From NCBI RefSeq assembly GCF_905475395.1, contig NC_058338.1:14088935-14152934 (forward strand): DNA of 64,000 bases, read 5' to 3'. The notes beneath the pieces are model-generated. The model had not been told where the DNA came from. It ran no database searches and saw only the letters and a program-made list of their open reading frames with translations. Of the stretch, positions 33,509 to 47,348 are shown in pieces (the first letter of the stretch is position 1; the number at the start of each line of letters is the position of its first letter). The DNA is from Chrysoperla carnea (lineage: Eukaryota; Arthropoda; Insecta; Neuroptera; Chrysopidae). Position numbers and translations under genes: made by a program.

Positions 33509-36500
33509 TTATTTAGCTTCTAATAAATAAGTTTTTCGTTGATTTTTTAATAATTGATCTAAATGTTCACATTTTTCTTCCAATAGAGTGTATTCTTGTT
33601 TCATTTTGGCAATTGTTCCGTCTTTCTTTGATATCACTGACTTTACCCTATAAAATAGAATTTCAAAAATATTTAATTTAAATAACAAATTTTATGGGAT
33701 ATAAAACTTTTTCTTATTTGTCTTCTGAAATTTAGAAGAAATAATTTAATATCCCCAGAAAACTGACGTGTTCTTAAAAAAATGGAATTTACCTTTCATA
33801 AACTTCTTCCATTTCTCGTTCACGCTCGGAACGTAAATTAAATAACTGTGTCTGCAATGATTTCATTTCCGATTCTAGCTCTTTGCGAATCACTTCTTGT
33901 ACGTGACCTCGTTCTTTTAATAGTTGAGAATTTTCCTTAAAATCAAAAATGTAGATTGTATTATAATCTCTTGTGATAGGATAGTTTTTACAAATAACTT
34001 AAGTATCAAAATTTTGTCTACGGTTCCTGTCCAAAATACCTTCTATGCTATTCATCCTTCAGACTTTCGCCATGCAATTCTGTAAATATTATACTTTTCA
34101 ATTTTCATATGTTCCAATTTTCGATGCATATATTTCGAGATAATAACAAAAACGAAAAACTGTAGGTAGAAAAACGACCCCCGTGACTCCCCCCACCCCT
34201 TGAATCCGCGCCTGAAGCTGGGACGAATATACTAACATGTAAAAAAATATTTTTAAAAAAATAGCACATACCTCCTCTAATTCATGTAATTTATTTTCCA
34301 TTTTCTTAATAACTCCACGCAAATAAATTAAATCATTTTCATTGTTTACTAATTTATTTTTCGCATCTAAATAACGCATTTGAGCTTGTTTTTCTGATTC
34401 TTCTAAATATTTAATTTCATTTAAATATTTCTCATTTAAACGTTTAATACGATTCTCAGCTGTGGTTTCAATTTGCTTTTTCAGTTCGATTGACTCATTT
34501 TCTAAACGTTCAATTACAAGCTCAATTTCATGATCACGTTCTTTTTTACACATGGCCATAATTTCTTTCTCTTTGGTTAATTTCCATTGTTCTTGTTCTT
34601 TACGGATATTAGCTTTCCATGTTTCTTGTTCAATATCATAATTTTCTTTTAATGTTTTTAATTCGTTCTTATGTTTTCGTATCATTGTATCAATATGATC
34701 CTCGTAGCCTGATTTAATCGCTTCAAAAGCACGTTCTTTCTCTTTGATGGCAGTTTCGAGACGGGTATCAAATTCACGTGATTTACTGGCGTATTCTTCT
34801 TGTAAATGTTGCTTTAAACGTTCTTGTTCGGATACTAGTCGACGCCGTTCTTCTTGATAATTTTTTTCTTCATTTTCAATTGTTTTTTGGACTTTTTGAT
34901 TAAGTGCTTCACGCTCTCTTTGCAATACATCGTCGTATTCTGATTTCAATTGCTCACGCAATGCTTCACATTGTTGATGAGTACGACGTGATGCACGTAG
35001 CTCCAATTCTTCAATTTCTTGTTTATGTAATGTACGAATGTCAGAGATTTCTTGTTCATGTCGTACTTTCATGTTGTGTAATTCTGGTTCCAATCCTTTT
35101 ACAGTCATTTCCTTAAAAATTAAAAATGCGATAAATCAAAAATGCAGTTCATACAAAATTTAAAGAGTTTTATGTGCGATCATGGGCGTCGTAAAGGGGG
35201 AGGGCCAGGAAAAAGTAAAATCCGACAAACACTCCAAGAATACTAATTTATTCATGCCTGTCTCTGTAATGCCCCAGTAACTTTGACAATTATTTGAGGT
35301 CACATTGAATGACCTGTTATGAGAGTTTTTCTTCCTACTTGTACGCGTAGTAATGATTTTAATAATAAAAGGCTTACTTTAATTTTTTCAGTTTTTCCAA
35401 GCAACCATTTTTCTCGACGTAATTTCTCAGCAATTGCTTGGCGTTCTTTTGATGCTTGCAGCTCTACATTAAAACGGTGTTCAGCGGCTTTCATTGCCGA
35501 AGCATGACGTTCGTCTTGTTGCTTTAACTGTTTGATTAAATTTTCACATTGTTCAGTCAATGATTTTTTTTCGTTTATTAACTATAAAAAGAAGAATAGT
35601 AAAATTAACTTCCAAGAAAATTTCCAAGACTGCCAGATTTCTTCCTGAGACATAATCCCTATCAACTTCCCCTAAGTTCCTCGAATTTTCGATTTTTCAA
35701 ATGATTTTTGCAAGCAAATCTGAGTTGATACGTTTTTTATTATGTGAAGAAGTTAAAGAATCTTTTGAATTTTTTTTGATGCAGATCTTTTATTAATATC
35801 GTATTTTAGAGCGATACAAAATGTAAACTCATACCTGATCAATAAACGTTTGATGACGCTTAATAGCTGTTTCGTATTCGCTCTTTTGTGATTTTAATTT
35901 TTTGCAATTTTCACTTTCCCAACTTTTTAACATTTTGTTTGTACTTTGGCGTTGTTCATTTAAAGTTTCTTGCAACAAGTGCACAGATGAAGTTTTCTCT
36001 TCAAGTTCCAAATATAATCCAATTAACTTTTGTGCTAAGTCTACTCGATTCATTTGTAATAAAGCTTCCATGCTGTAATGTAAATGTTCATTATTAGTGG
36101 TTTTGAGACTTCCTAGGTAAGAATTTCCAACTTGACGATGAAATTGAGGTTTGGGCGAATATTGGTTATACCAAGTCTTGGTGATTTGCCAGCACTTGTC
36201 CAAACCTTTTCCAAGGTTAATTAAGCAATAATTGATTTACCAACTCTTGCTCAAGGTTGGTCCAGCATTGTTTTTGGTCCAGTAAGTTTTTTATTTACAC
36301 TAAGACTTCTCATGGTGGCCTCCAAAATGATTATTTGGTGGGATTTCACGATAAAGATATATACATTTCATTTTAAAAGCTTTATTATAAAATAAACTTA
36401 CTTTGGTAAAGCTCCATTTATCAATTTTTCTGTACTCTTTTGAACACTATATGCTCGAATTTTGGCAGCATTCAAAATAACACTACAACTCTTATCAACT

Positions 36501-39500
36501 TCATCCAGAAATGTAAGAATTTCGCTGTAAACATGGTAAAAGAAAAATAAATTTTTTTTAAATTAGGCATAATTGCAATTTTTTACTTATAATTTTTGCT
36601 TGGTGTTATTCTCAAATTATTTGATAGTTCTTTGATCGGCATATCCATTGTCATATTTCGTTGATCATTATTTTGGTCTTGTTTTTCTGATATCCATAAT
36701 TTACTACCGCACTCACGTGGCGTGTTTAAGTTTGAATTATTATTATGGCTATTATTATTATTATCATTTTCCAAAATTTGTAATATTGTTGATATATCGT
36801 TATATGTACTTGGCAATGTGGATAACATACTTTGGACACTCTATGAAACGAAAAAAATACGAATTTTATAGTCCAAAAAGAAATGCTACTTTTGTATTTT
36901 ATTTCAATTCTATATCATAAATAATATTGTACTTCGCCAAGAAAACTATTTTTTTTAAAAATCGGTTGCATTTGATGACTAGTCGAATAGTTTTTGAGAT
37001 ACGGACTAAAATGGATCAAAATATTGCGATATCTCAGAAACTCTGCATCCAATCATTAAATTAAATTAATTTTTATACTTTTTGGATCAAAATTACCACC
37101 CCCCCTCCAAGTTTCATCAAATTCCAAAAAAAAAATTTTTTTTGCGATTTTCTCGATTTAATCAAAGGGTACGCCTTTTTTTGAAAGGGTAAAAATCGAG
37201 AAATTTTTGTTGTCTCCAATTTCGATAAAACTCAGTATAAAAGGTAATTTTTACCTTCAAAATTACCTTATAAACTGAGTTTTGGTAAAATTGGCTACAA
37301 AAAATTTTTCTCGATTTTTTCGATTTTTTTTGAAGGGGTGCCCCTTAAAAAAATTGCAAAAAATCGAAAAATTTTTGCTGTCTCCAATTTGTATAAAACT
37401 CAGTACCTAAGGTAATTTTGACTCAAAAAGTTCAAAAATCGTGTTTATTTTATGATTGAATGCGTAGTACCAGAAATATCAACCAAAATCGCAATCGAAC
37501 AGCGATTTTCTCCGAAATTTCGCATCCAATCATAATATAAATGCGATTTTTGTGTTTTTTGGGTCAAAATTACCTTATAAACTGAGTTTTGGTAAAATTG
37601 GCTACAAAAAATTTTTCTCGATTTTTTCGATTTTTTTTGAAGGGGTACCCCTTAAAAAAATTGTAAAAAATCGAAAAATTTTTGCTGTTTCCAATTTGGA
37701 TAAAACTCAGTATCTAAGGTAATTTTGACTCAAAAAGTTCAAAAATCGTGTTTATTTTATGATTGAATGCGTAGTACCAGAAATATCAACCAAAATCGCA
37801 ATCGAACAGCGATTTTCTCCGAAATTTCGCATCCAATCATAATATAAATGCGATTTTTGTGTTTTTTGGGTCAAAATTACCTTATAAACTGAGTTTTGTC
37901 AAAATTGGCTACAAAAAATTTTTCTCGATTTTTTCGATTTTTTTTGAAGGGGTACCCCTTAAAAAAATTGCAAAAAATCGAAAAATTTTTTTAACCTCCA
38001 ATTTCGATAAAACTCAGTATATAAGGTAATTTTGACCCAAAAAGTACAAAAATCGGGTACATTTGTTGACTGGCCGAATAGTTTTTGAGATACGGACTAA
38101 AATCGATACAAATATTGCGATATCTTAGAAACTCTGCATCCAATCATCAAATTAACCTGAAGGCAGAGTGATGAGTGGTAAAAGAAACAAATATTTTATA
38201 AAGATTTTTATACTATCGAGTAGAGTTTTGTTTTAAATCAGAAGTAAAATCTGCCAATAGACAATTTCACTCAAAAAAACGGCAAATATTCGATGAACGG
38301 TATAAAAACTGGAGTCTACGATAATGACAGACTAATTTTATGAGTTAATATTCTAAATAATGTCTTACCTCAGCTTTCTTTTTTTTAGTAGAAAAATCTC
38401 TTTCAGGCATCTCAGACAATTCTGATGTCCTTTCCATTAAATCAGATACTTTGTGTTCATTATTTTTCGTCTCAAATACACCATTATCAGCATTATCATT
38501 CATTTTACTATCACCAGTATCATCCAATTTTGATGATGAATTCAATAAAAATTCTTTGTCCTTTTGCAAACCTTTATCATACATATCTAGTGAAAATTGT
38601 AAATTTTCTTTACTTGTTTTCTTTGTAATATTATCAATTTGCATTTCATCTCCTTTCTTTTGATTGTTCATCTCAATAAAATCTTTTTTAATTAAATCAT
38701 TAATTTCATCGATAAATATTTCTGATTGATTATTAAATTTCATTGCTTGATTATCTAAATCATCAGTTTCATTGGGATCACAATGTGAACTGCTATCTGG
38801 ATTTATATCTAAATTTGCAGACGCAACAACTTCATTTTCGATAATTTCTGGTAATTTTTTACTAATTTCGTAATATTCGGTAAAGGCTTTTTGATGCGAA
38901 CGTAATTTTTTAAATAAATAATCCGTTTCTTGTTCGAATATTTCAATTTCTTTAATTTTAGTATCGTTACCACTTAATTGAAAGAACATATCAATTTTTG
39001 ATTCAATTGAGGATGTACCGACATTATCACACATCTCTTTTTGTTTAGAAAAATCAATTTTCTCGCTTGATGTTTCCTCTTCAATGGTAGATGTGATAAA
39101 ATTATCCCATTCTTTAGGTGTAGATTTCGAATGATATTTTTCTTGGTATTCCTTTGACATCGAAACACCAGGTGGTGGAGAAGAATCGGCCTTTTTGGGA
39201 GATAACGATCGATGTTTATTTTGTGGTAAAGGTGGTTTATGTTTAATACCTGGTTCTAGATTCATTGAACTATTTCTTTGCGCCAAATTTTGTATTTTTG
39301 TACCGAAACTCATTTCAGATTGTATACATTCGTCTTCTTCTTCATTTGTTTCGGTGGTGTCATCGGAATTTTCAATAACTTCTTCGTCAATCGTTGAATC
39401 TGATAAACTTGTACGTGATGTATCTTGAGAAGTGACAGTAACATGCCATGATCGCATTACTGGTTCTTTCATTAATTTATTTAACAGTTTTGTTGAATTT

Positions 39501-41093
39501 AATTTTGAGTGTGGGCCACATTCAAAAAAGTCTAGGGCACCTGCAAAAAAAGAAATTGGTGTTGCGGGAAAATGAATATTTCCATTTCGGTCAAAATGGG
39601 TATGTTTTAAAATAGGCAAAGCAATAAAGCACTAAAAATGGGATGCGTTTTATGGATTCGATTTAAGAGAGAGTCTACAATCTTGGTCAACAAAAGTTAC
39701 AAAAATGGCCCCTGAGGTACCTAGTGCCTAGGACGGGTACTATACATCTCGTCTCTTGGATTTTTACGAGAACAAGTAACCTATTTCGTCGAAACTCGTT
39801 ACTTTAGGATTTTCGGCGCTGCTGAACATGAATATCACTACAAAAATGGCCCCCGAGGTATCTGATGCCCAGAGCATATGAAAAGGGAGACGTCCAGGTC
39901 TTAAAAAAGGATTTTAACTTAATAAAGCTTATTTTTACAACGTGCTCATGTTTTTCACTGTGATCAAGCTCTGCTAAATTACGCACATCGCATAACATAG
40001 GAAGTGACACTACCTACCTGCATTTTTTTGTTTACCCGATGAAATATTATCAGCTGATTGTGGTCTTAACGTATTATTAATTTTAACAAATCGATTTTCA
40101 TCTTTTGTTTTATACGCATGCAATTCTGGAACAGCACTCATTGGGCGTTCTTTTAAAAATGTACAATTTGATGATGGTAAAAATAGAGCCCGACTTGTTG
40201 ACAAGGGCGTTAAATCACGACTTGTGGATACTCTATTTGCTAAATTAATCTAAAATTAAAAATTATTTATAAATCCATATTTATCTTTTTAATATTCCAA
40301 ACGTTTCCCCGTTATTTTATTTTACTGGATAATTTATTGAATAGATTTCAGGGAGAATTAAACGAAAAAATTTTACACTTGTCAATTTGATATTATTTGT
40401 GATTAATCAACAAATTTAAAAAATTTATTTTAATGGTTGCTAAGGCATCTTCAATTTGATATTTTAGAGGATATAAGTTTTTGAATCAATCGGACTTTTT
40501 AAAATAGTGCATTTCGTAAATAGCCACATTTGTTGTAATTAGCCCGACGACGGCGAAGGTTATGTGTTTTATCTTTATGTATGCATGTATGGATGTATGT
40601 ATGGTTATATGTCCCCTCATAATATCGTTGGAAAATTGCCCAAACTGAACTTTTACCCTTTTTTTAATCTGAGAAGTCCTCCGAGGGTCGCCAAGGTTTT
40701 AGTTTTTGAACTTTATTTTATTTGTAAGTATAGAGTAATGATCCGTCTCCTTTAGAGATCCTATGTACTAGCAGTTCTCCGCTCGATCGAAATTGGACAG
40801 GCGTGACTCTTATCAAATATATATTATCGTATAATTTAAATATATGTCGCGTATATAAAAACTTAAACATCCAAAAAAACAAAAAAATAATTAACGCACT
40901 TTTGAATCGAAGCAAATTATTAGTTTCGTCCTATTTAGTATCAAACTTTGGATAAACAAATTTTCACTGTTGAAAAAGATAAAAAGAAAAATATATTTAC
41001 CTGTGAACCATTCAGTGATAAATTCAATGAAATTTCCTCTTTGTAATTTTTCTTTGATTTCGATTTATTTTCAACATTATTACTTGGCGCCAT
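33509..41093 (-). CDS. CEP131: Centrosomal protein of 131 kDa (AZI1 / dilatory)
   Basis: Centriolar-satellite and transition-zone coiled-coil protein needed for cilium formation (dilatory in Drosophila). Ten exons: 41093-41001, 40249-40018, 39540-38369, 36840-36587, 36524-36402, 36072-35835, 35581-35378, 35111-34272, 33935-33793, 33647-33509. Joined they give 3438 nt, 1145 aa, with all phases agreeing. The N-terminal half is acidic and low-complexity, with Asn runs such as 'NDNNNNSHNNNSN'. The C-terminal half is continuous charged coiled coil. The family block 'TVKGLEPELHNMKVRHEQE' opens exon 8. The protein ends 'EKCEHLDQLLKNQRKT', which parallels the vertebrate 'ADHLEELLEQHRR' tail. Two open frames run past true donor sites (at 34272 and 38369) and should not be taken as coding. 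Introns 1 and 3 are long; intron 3 holds a tandem repeat array. Confidence 0.93.
36936..38160. repeat. ~307-bp tandem repeat array (family D) in CEP131 intron 3
   Basis: The phrase 'ACCTTATAAACTGAGTTTTG' recurs at about 37265, 37572 and 37879, a period of about 307 bp. Each unit holds a near-palindromic 'AAAAATTTTTCTCGATTTTT / AAAATCGAAAAATTTTT' stem around 'GGGGTACCCC'. Between stems lie blocks such as 'TCCGAAATTTCGCATCCAAT'. Outer units are diverged and carry 'GAGATACGGACTAAAAT' and 'GAAACTCTGCATCCAATCAT'. The same family is inverted at 63000-63740. No ORF. Confidence 0.8.
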
Positions 41094-41724
41094 GTTTTAA
41101 TAAATATCTATTGTTGCATTTTGCAAATTGTGTGTATACTTTAAGAAAAACTCAAAGAAAAACTTATTTATTTAACACTAACAATGTAAATAAAATTTGA
41201 TACAAATTCTTTTTAATATGCCATGATTTTTTTTATTTATGTATATATATTTTTTTTTTGAATGAGTTGTTTGTAAATTTTTAAGTGAATCCTAATCCTA
41301 AAAGTCTTGATTGTTTTTAAAAGCAACAGTATTTTGACCGTAATATTTTTCGTAGCAACCAGACTTATAAATATAAACAAAGGGGATTGAAGCGTTGCTA
41401 TGACGTACGGGCGCGACGGTTCAAAGTTAATAAGAATTGTATAATGTATAAATTATTCAGAAAATCAATAATGTATTAATAATGATAATAAATCAAAAAG
41501 CTCTAAGTAGTAATTATGTATTGGGTGCTTCTTAAAAACTATGTTTAACCTTTCCCTTTCTCGATAGAAAATGCCACCTCGAAAATCAAAATAAAAAAGT
41601 TCATATCATGTACCTATTACGTCTGCCAATTGGTAATTAAAATTTCGAGGTAAATAGAGTTTTGCTAAAATTGAAGCGCCAAAATTGGAAGTTGGAAGAA
41701 ATGAAAGAAGTTGATTTTTATTAA
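41094..41724. other. Upstream flank of CEP131
   Basis: Presumed promoter and 5' UTR region of the minus-strand CEP131 gene. No clear TATA box. Nothing else recognised. Confidence 0.4.
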
Positions 41725-42175
41725 CTTTCCAGAGGAAGTGAATGTAATGGGGTCGATTTTGTAAATCTCCAGTTTTACATATTTCCGCCGTTTCAAGGCC
41801 GCAATATCCAAATTAAACCTTTTTAATGTGATGCCTGTGTGTGTTTGCGTGTACGTATGTGCGTATGTTCGGATTTTTTCTCCTCGATTATCTCGCGAAC
41901 CAGTTATGACATTAATACGTGACTGGGCTTATTCGATGCAGATTCGCGTATTTAAGAACTAAAAGAGTTTCCAGCATAATTGGTTGGGCCGATTTTTAAT
42001 GGTAATAAAAAAACTGGAAAAAACTGAATAAACAGAATCTGAAAAGTGGATAAAACACATCATTTATCTATAGAGATAATGATCGTTCCAGCATAAGCAG
42101 CAGTAAATGTTCGAAGAATAATCTATGAAGGCTAAGAAGACCTTTTTTAATGTTTTTTCCCCCTCTGGGAAGTTA
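41725..42175 (+). repeat. Dispersed repeat family C, copy 2
   Basis: Starts 'AACTTTCCAGAGGAAGT' followed by 'GAATGTAATGGGGTCGATTT'. A GTGTGT/GTAC-rich run and 'TATCTCGCGAACCAG' follow, and it ends with 'CTCTGGGAAGTTA'. It has the same plan as 2195-2660. The closing 'GGGAAGTTA' inverts the opening 'TAACTTTCC', so short terminal inverted repeats are possible. Confidence 0.6.
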
Positions 42176-42661
42176 GTCGTGTGGACTATAGGGATCGCAC
42201 TTACACGACTTTAGTACCACACCGACTATGTACTGCCAATTTATTTCATTAAGAAATTATTCTCCTGGAGTCCTTGCTTATAATATGAGTGTAGCCTCTA
42301 CGGCTTGTTGAATGCAATTTATAAACAGCCTTCTACCTAATTGGTGAAAGAATGTGAAATAAAACAACTGTTCAATATTTGTTTTACATTTATTTCTACG
42401 AAAAACTGAGGGAAAATCTTTTGTGATTAAAACGTATACAGTGAATACAATGAATTATTTTGATTAATCAAAAGAATATTAACTGAAAATAGTTTACTAA
42501 CTCATATACTTTAATAAATACACACAAATAAAACACAAAATCATTTAGAAAAATGTGCCAATATGGTCCCGAATTCTTTGGTCCTTTACATATCATATCT
42601 AATCATTGTTTTTTTTTTTTTTTTTTAATTACATATTTTTATTGCTCTTATAGAAATTATA

Positions 42662-42703
42662 TTATAATTCGGTGCATTGACTGATTTCTTTAACAACACC
42701 GAT
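42662..42703 (-). other. Possible orphan terminal coding exon
   Basis: On the minus strand a good acceptor ('TTTATATTTCAG') is followed by 13 codons ('IGVVKEISQCTEL') and a stop. An AATAAA lies at 42643-42638, and an A-rich stretch (T18 on the plus strand) follows. This is the layout of a last exon. I do not recognise the peptide and could not find upstream exons between here and 50.6 kb. It could equally be an alternative 3' end of the calmodulin-like gene or a chance match. Confidence 0.3.
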
Positions 42704-44289
42704 CTGAAATATAAATTCAAATTTTTTTTTAATTTAAATTTTTTGAAAATAAACAAACAAATATTGTAATTTTGGCAATGAAATTATTAAGAAAAATTAT
42801 TTTCTTAGAATTAAAAAAATATTGATTAAAGTTTTTACTTTGAATTAATAAATTATTTTCAGTTTACAATAATATTATTATTTACAAATGTATTTAGGTC
42901 GGATACTTGGATATTAACATAAAAGACATCAATACCTACTTTAAGCTAGGCAACTTCATTGCCTTATATGTAAATTCAAATTTACGTTTTGCTTTTAAGA
43001 TTAATTAATCATTTTAGAAAAGGGACAGTTATGAAGATGGCTTCTTTGATTGGTGAAGACATATCTATCTATATCTTCCACAATGCTGTGAGAAAATAAT
43101 CCGTCGTATTTCATTAAGTTCGTATCTGATGAATAGAATGTCGTGTTAATTACCAACATTTCTAATATTCAAATCCGCTCACTTTTCTTGAAAAGAATCA
43201 ATAATATTGTGAAAATTTCAGTATTTTGGGTGGAGTAAAATCATGCGAAATTTATTTAATTCTATAAGAAATCGATTTCAGAATTTCAGTTACCACAACC
43301 TTGGGCGAGTTTCTTATAAATGGGCGATTTTCTAATTTTTATTTTTAAGTTTGTTAGTTTTTTAATGATTCAGTAGAAACAAATTAAAAATCACAATATT
43401 TCATTTTAGCGTTTAAAGGTATTTTTGCTAGTTATTATATTCGTAGTTATTTCGAAATCACTTTTTATCACTGTTAAGCTGATAAATAATATTACCGAAA
43501 CTATGAAAGTTTAAGATAGCTTTTCGTTTCAGGTTAAACATTTAGTTCTTTTAAAAATATCGAATCAGAGGATAAAATAATTATTATTTTGAAACTCATC
43601 CACAATTTCAACGTAAATTTTCTTTTTACAGGTAAAATGATCCCTTTCATATACGTTAAAATGATCCATATTTTGTGGGTAAAATTATAATAGGTAAAAT
43701 GTGATATTTTGTTAATTAGACAATACTTTTTCCTATGGATATTTTGCGGTGTAAATCAATAAATTTTTGCCCAATTTATTCTAATTTGTTAAAAAAACAT
43801 TGATGAATTTTAAAAATGAATGATAAATTCAAAAATGTATTCACTGTTTTATTAGTGGATCAGGTATTCACTATAATACTTATCAAACAGACAGAGAGAT
43901 AGGCGCGTGTGAATAAAGCAGAGTATTAAATATTAAAGATCTTTTCTTTTTCAATTGAATATTTGAAAAATAATGAGAAAAAAGGCGTGTGCAAAATGGG
44001 AACTCTAGGAAATATTTTAAGATGACTAAAATTTAAATGATTTTTTTTTTTGTCTGTTTACATAAAAAACGATTTTTAACAATTTTCAACGTAATTGTTT
44101 ATAAATATATTTCGTTTTTTTTTTCTTTAAATTTGTAGAATAATTTTACATAGTTTTATATATATAGTTTAAATATCCTGAATAATTATGAAAAATAAAA
44201 TGTTTTGATTAATGTTATAAGACTTTCTTTACAGTCACAACTTGCATTAACCGATAAAACTTCAAGAAACTTTGATACGCCACTCAAAT
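42704..44289. other. Non-coding, no feature recognised
   Basis: AT-rich spacer. No exon, RNA gene or repeat supported. Confidence 0.4.
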
Positions 44290-44930
44290 TCTACATTAAA
44301 ATCGCAAAACGCGATGTAAAGCTACTTTGTATGTTATTTGGACCCCTTATGGGAAGTCCAGTTTTTCAACATCAAAAAAGCAGCTTAACATCGCCTTTCG
44401 ATCGCCATTTGTACTAGTTATCGAAAGATTTCGAAAATTTTACGGTGTATTTTCTAGAAAACTGTTTTTCAAAAATTTTTCATGAGGGGCACTACAAGAT
44501 ACATTCAAATACACTTAAAGCTACTACAAATTTCCATCTCTCTATATTTTATATTTGTGGAGAAAATGAACACCAAAGTTTTGCCCTAATTTGTCCCCTC
44601 ATGAGAATACAATGATATTTACGAAAAATTGTTTCAAACAAAAGTCGTTAATTTTTTACACTTAAACTTTTGTTCTAATCTGTTCTGTGGCTTCAATTGT
44701 TTCACATTTAATATACTTTCAAATTGGTAGTAGCAACTAATATCAAAAGCTTATAGTTTTTGAATAGAAATGCAAAAATTGAAAAAGTCCGAAAATTTTG
44801 GACGGATACGCAAGAAGCACAAGTTTTTTATGCTTGCTTGTAGTTTCACACTACCCTTAGAAGTCCAAATTAAATGCCAAAAAAGCAGCTTTACATTGCG
44901 TTTTGCGATTTGGTTTTCTTTTAAGATTTT
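44290..44930. mobile_element. Inverted-repeat element around 'CGCAAAACGC' arms
   Basis: 'AAATCGCAAAACGCGATGTA' followed by AAGCTAC (about 44300-44327) is mirrored at about 44882-44928 by a copy reading 'AAATCGCAAAACGCAATGTA' then AAGCTGC on the minus strand. A third, shorter inverted copy lies at 44375-44410. A 70-codon frame over the left arm is not taken as a gene. A fragment of family A (about 44560-44700) sits in the middle, so the element may be nested. Confidence 0.5.
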
Positions 44931-47312
44931 ACTGACGTATGATTAATTTATTAAAAAAATTGTGAAATATTTAAAAATTAGTGGGAATTTTTTTTTTCTA
45001 ACTTTCGAATTTTTCGAGAATTGATCTTGGGAAATCACATCTAACTTTAAAGTTCATGAATGTCATTACCAGTACAATCCCCAACTTTTCCCTACCAACA
45101 TCGACTGTCAAAACACACACTAGAACGAATAAAAATTATTTGGAATATTTTCAAATTTATTTCCGATAAAAATGAGTAATGAGTAAAAGACCTATCGTTA
45201 TATAACTAAAATTATTTAAGTTTTATAAACATTTTTGGATATAAATACAAATTTAGGAGTATTTTTGGCCTGTCTATATAAGTTATTTTGTTCTAAATTG
45301 GCCTAATATTACCGTGTATGAAATTTAATAAATACACTGACTGATCTACATTCTATAAGTTCTAAAATGTATAAGTTTGGAAAATAAAAACCCGACTGCA
45401 TGTAAAAAATTTCTTCTTTAATAGGTCTCATTTAGAAAACATGCATATTTTACGAAATATTTGTCACTATCATTAAAAATGATCGACCCTGTATATCACG
45501 TACAAGTGCAGACACGTAGCTGGTATTCTAGTTAAATAACGGCCACAATGACACAAGTCTTAAATTTGCAAAAAAAATAAAGTTTATTTCCACGTGTCGC
45601 ATCGGGTAGAAAAATAATTTGCTAAAGATATTATAAAAAAATTTGCCTAAATAAGTTGTTTCACTTCGAATAAAATATCTTTTTTTTTTTTTAAATTCAA
45701 CTCTTATAAGAGAAATCAGTTGTAAATTTTCTAAAATAGGCTTCAAAATAAAAAGGTTTAAAATTTTTCATTTTGAGTATAAAAGTTAGAGAGCACTTAC
45801 ATTTGGTTTATTAATTTTTTTTTGAAATTTCGAATTTCTAAAAGAATTTTCATTATAATTCGGTTGAGTAAAGATACATTTTATTAATTTTTTTAAAAAC
45901 TTAAAAAATATTTTTTTATTTTCGAAGATAGTATGAAAAGCTAACTAATTTATAATAGAATTTTCTAGAGTTTTTAAAAATAAATAATATTTTAACTACA
46001 TATATACTATGTCAAGTAATTAAACCCTGTCGTTGGATTTCTTCTCATATGCAATGAAAGTAGATTTCATAAAGATTATTTTTATTTCGTAAATGAATTT
46101 CCGCTGAATTTTAACATTTTAGACATTAATCGATAATACTTGCATTCGAAAAAATGTTTTTATAACCACAAAACAAATTAATTTGTCAAGAAATCCAGTG
46201 GAAAGTGAAAGTTTTACAAATTAATTCATAGTTTTAGAAATTCAACGACAGAAATAAAGATAATTGATCTTTCTTTGGTAATGATGTAAATATCGAAATG
46301 TTAAACTATATTTTAAAAGGAAGACATTTCAGTTATCAATACCTCAACAATCTGAAAATTAAATAGATTTAGACTCTTCGCACATGGCATTAATTGATAA
46401 CCCAAGTTCATATTGAGAGCATCGATTGAGATTACTTTTGAAAATCCGTCTATTTTGAATGAGGTGGTCTGTAAGTAAAGTCGATATCAGAGAAAGTTAA
46501 TTTTTGCAACATATTACTACTACTTACCGCTTGTACTAGACAGATCAACCACGTACTAACCACTAAAACTTGGCTCTGGTTTAGTTACGGTTAAGATATT
46601 CGGATTTTCGATAGCGAACACTCAAACTTTTTACGCCATATACGAAGAGTGCTTATAAAACTTCACAATATAGTTATTTTATACGTGATGCCAAATAGAA
46701 ACAATTGTGCGCAAGTGTAGCGCCATGCGCAGTACATTAAAAACAATTGGGTGCCATCGCATAATTGTGACGTTATGACATCACAAAATACATTAAAATA
46801 CGAAAAAATTTTCAATTTTTTTTTTGAAATCAGAAAAATACTTTTTGATTAATAAATACTTATTTTGAAACTTCGTGAAACTTATTTTGAAAAAATATTC
46901 TTAAATTCTAAATTTACTTATTTTTTTCTCATCAAAAATTAAAACAATTAATATTTCAACATTTATTTTTATAATAAGTAAAACAATATGGTATTAAAAT
47001 GCCAGTTTATTGTCATAAATGCTTTTTAATATTGTTTAGGCTTTTGTTCTATATTGAAATTATAATGAAACTTAAAAAATTTGCCCAAACAGAAATAAAA
47101 TTTATTAAGTGAATAAATTAAACGTTAGCACATTTATCATCCAATCCAGTGCTAAAATTATTTCCATAATTTTTTTTTTTTTATTAGGTAATATCATTTT
47201 AATGAATTTTGTTTTAAAGTACCTAAAACAATTAAATTTTCTCAAATTTGAAATGGTACAGAATTAGTGAAAACTGAAAGTTGCTAACCATCCTGCAAGC
47301 GGAACTTAATAA

Positions 47313-47348
<36 letters not shown>

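Noticed and set aside
34098-34271. C-terminal extension of the long CEP131 open frame
   Set aside because: It lies beyond the GAG|GTATGT donor at 34272. The next exon continues the coiled coil in phase, and the extension is non-coding in character.
38345-38368. Run-on of the CEP131 exon 3 frame to a stop
   Set aside because: It follows a GTAAGA donor, and the downstream exons join in phase.
39541-39619. N-terminal part of the same open frame, beginning at an apparent Met
   Set aside because: Upstream of a good acceptor (TTTTTTTGCAG) and out of keeping with the two earlier exons that join in phase.
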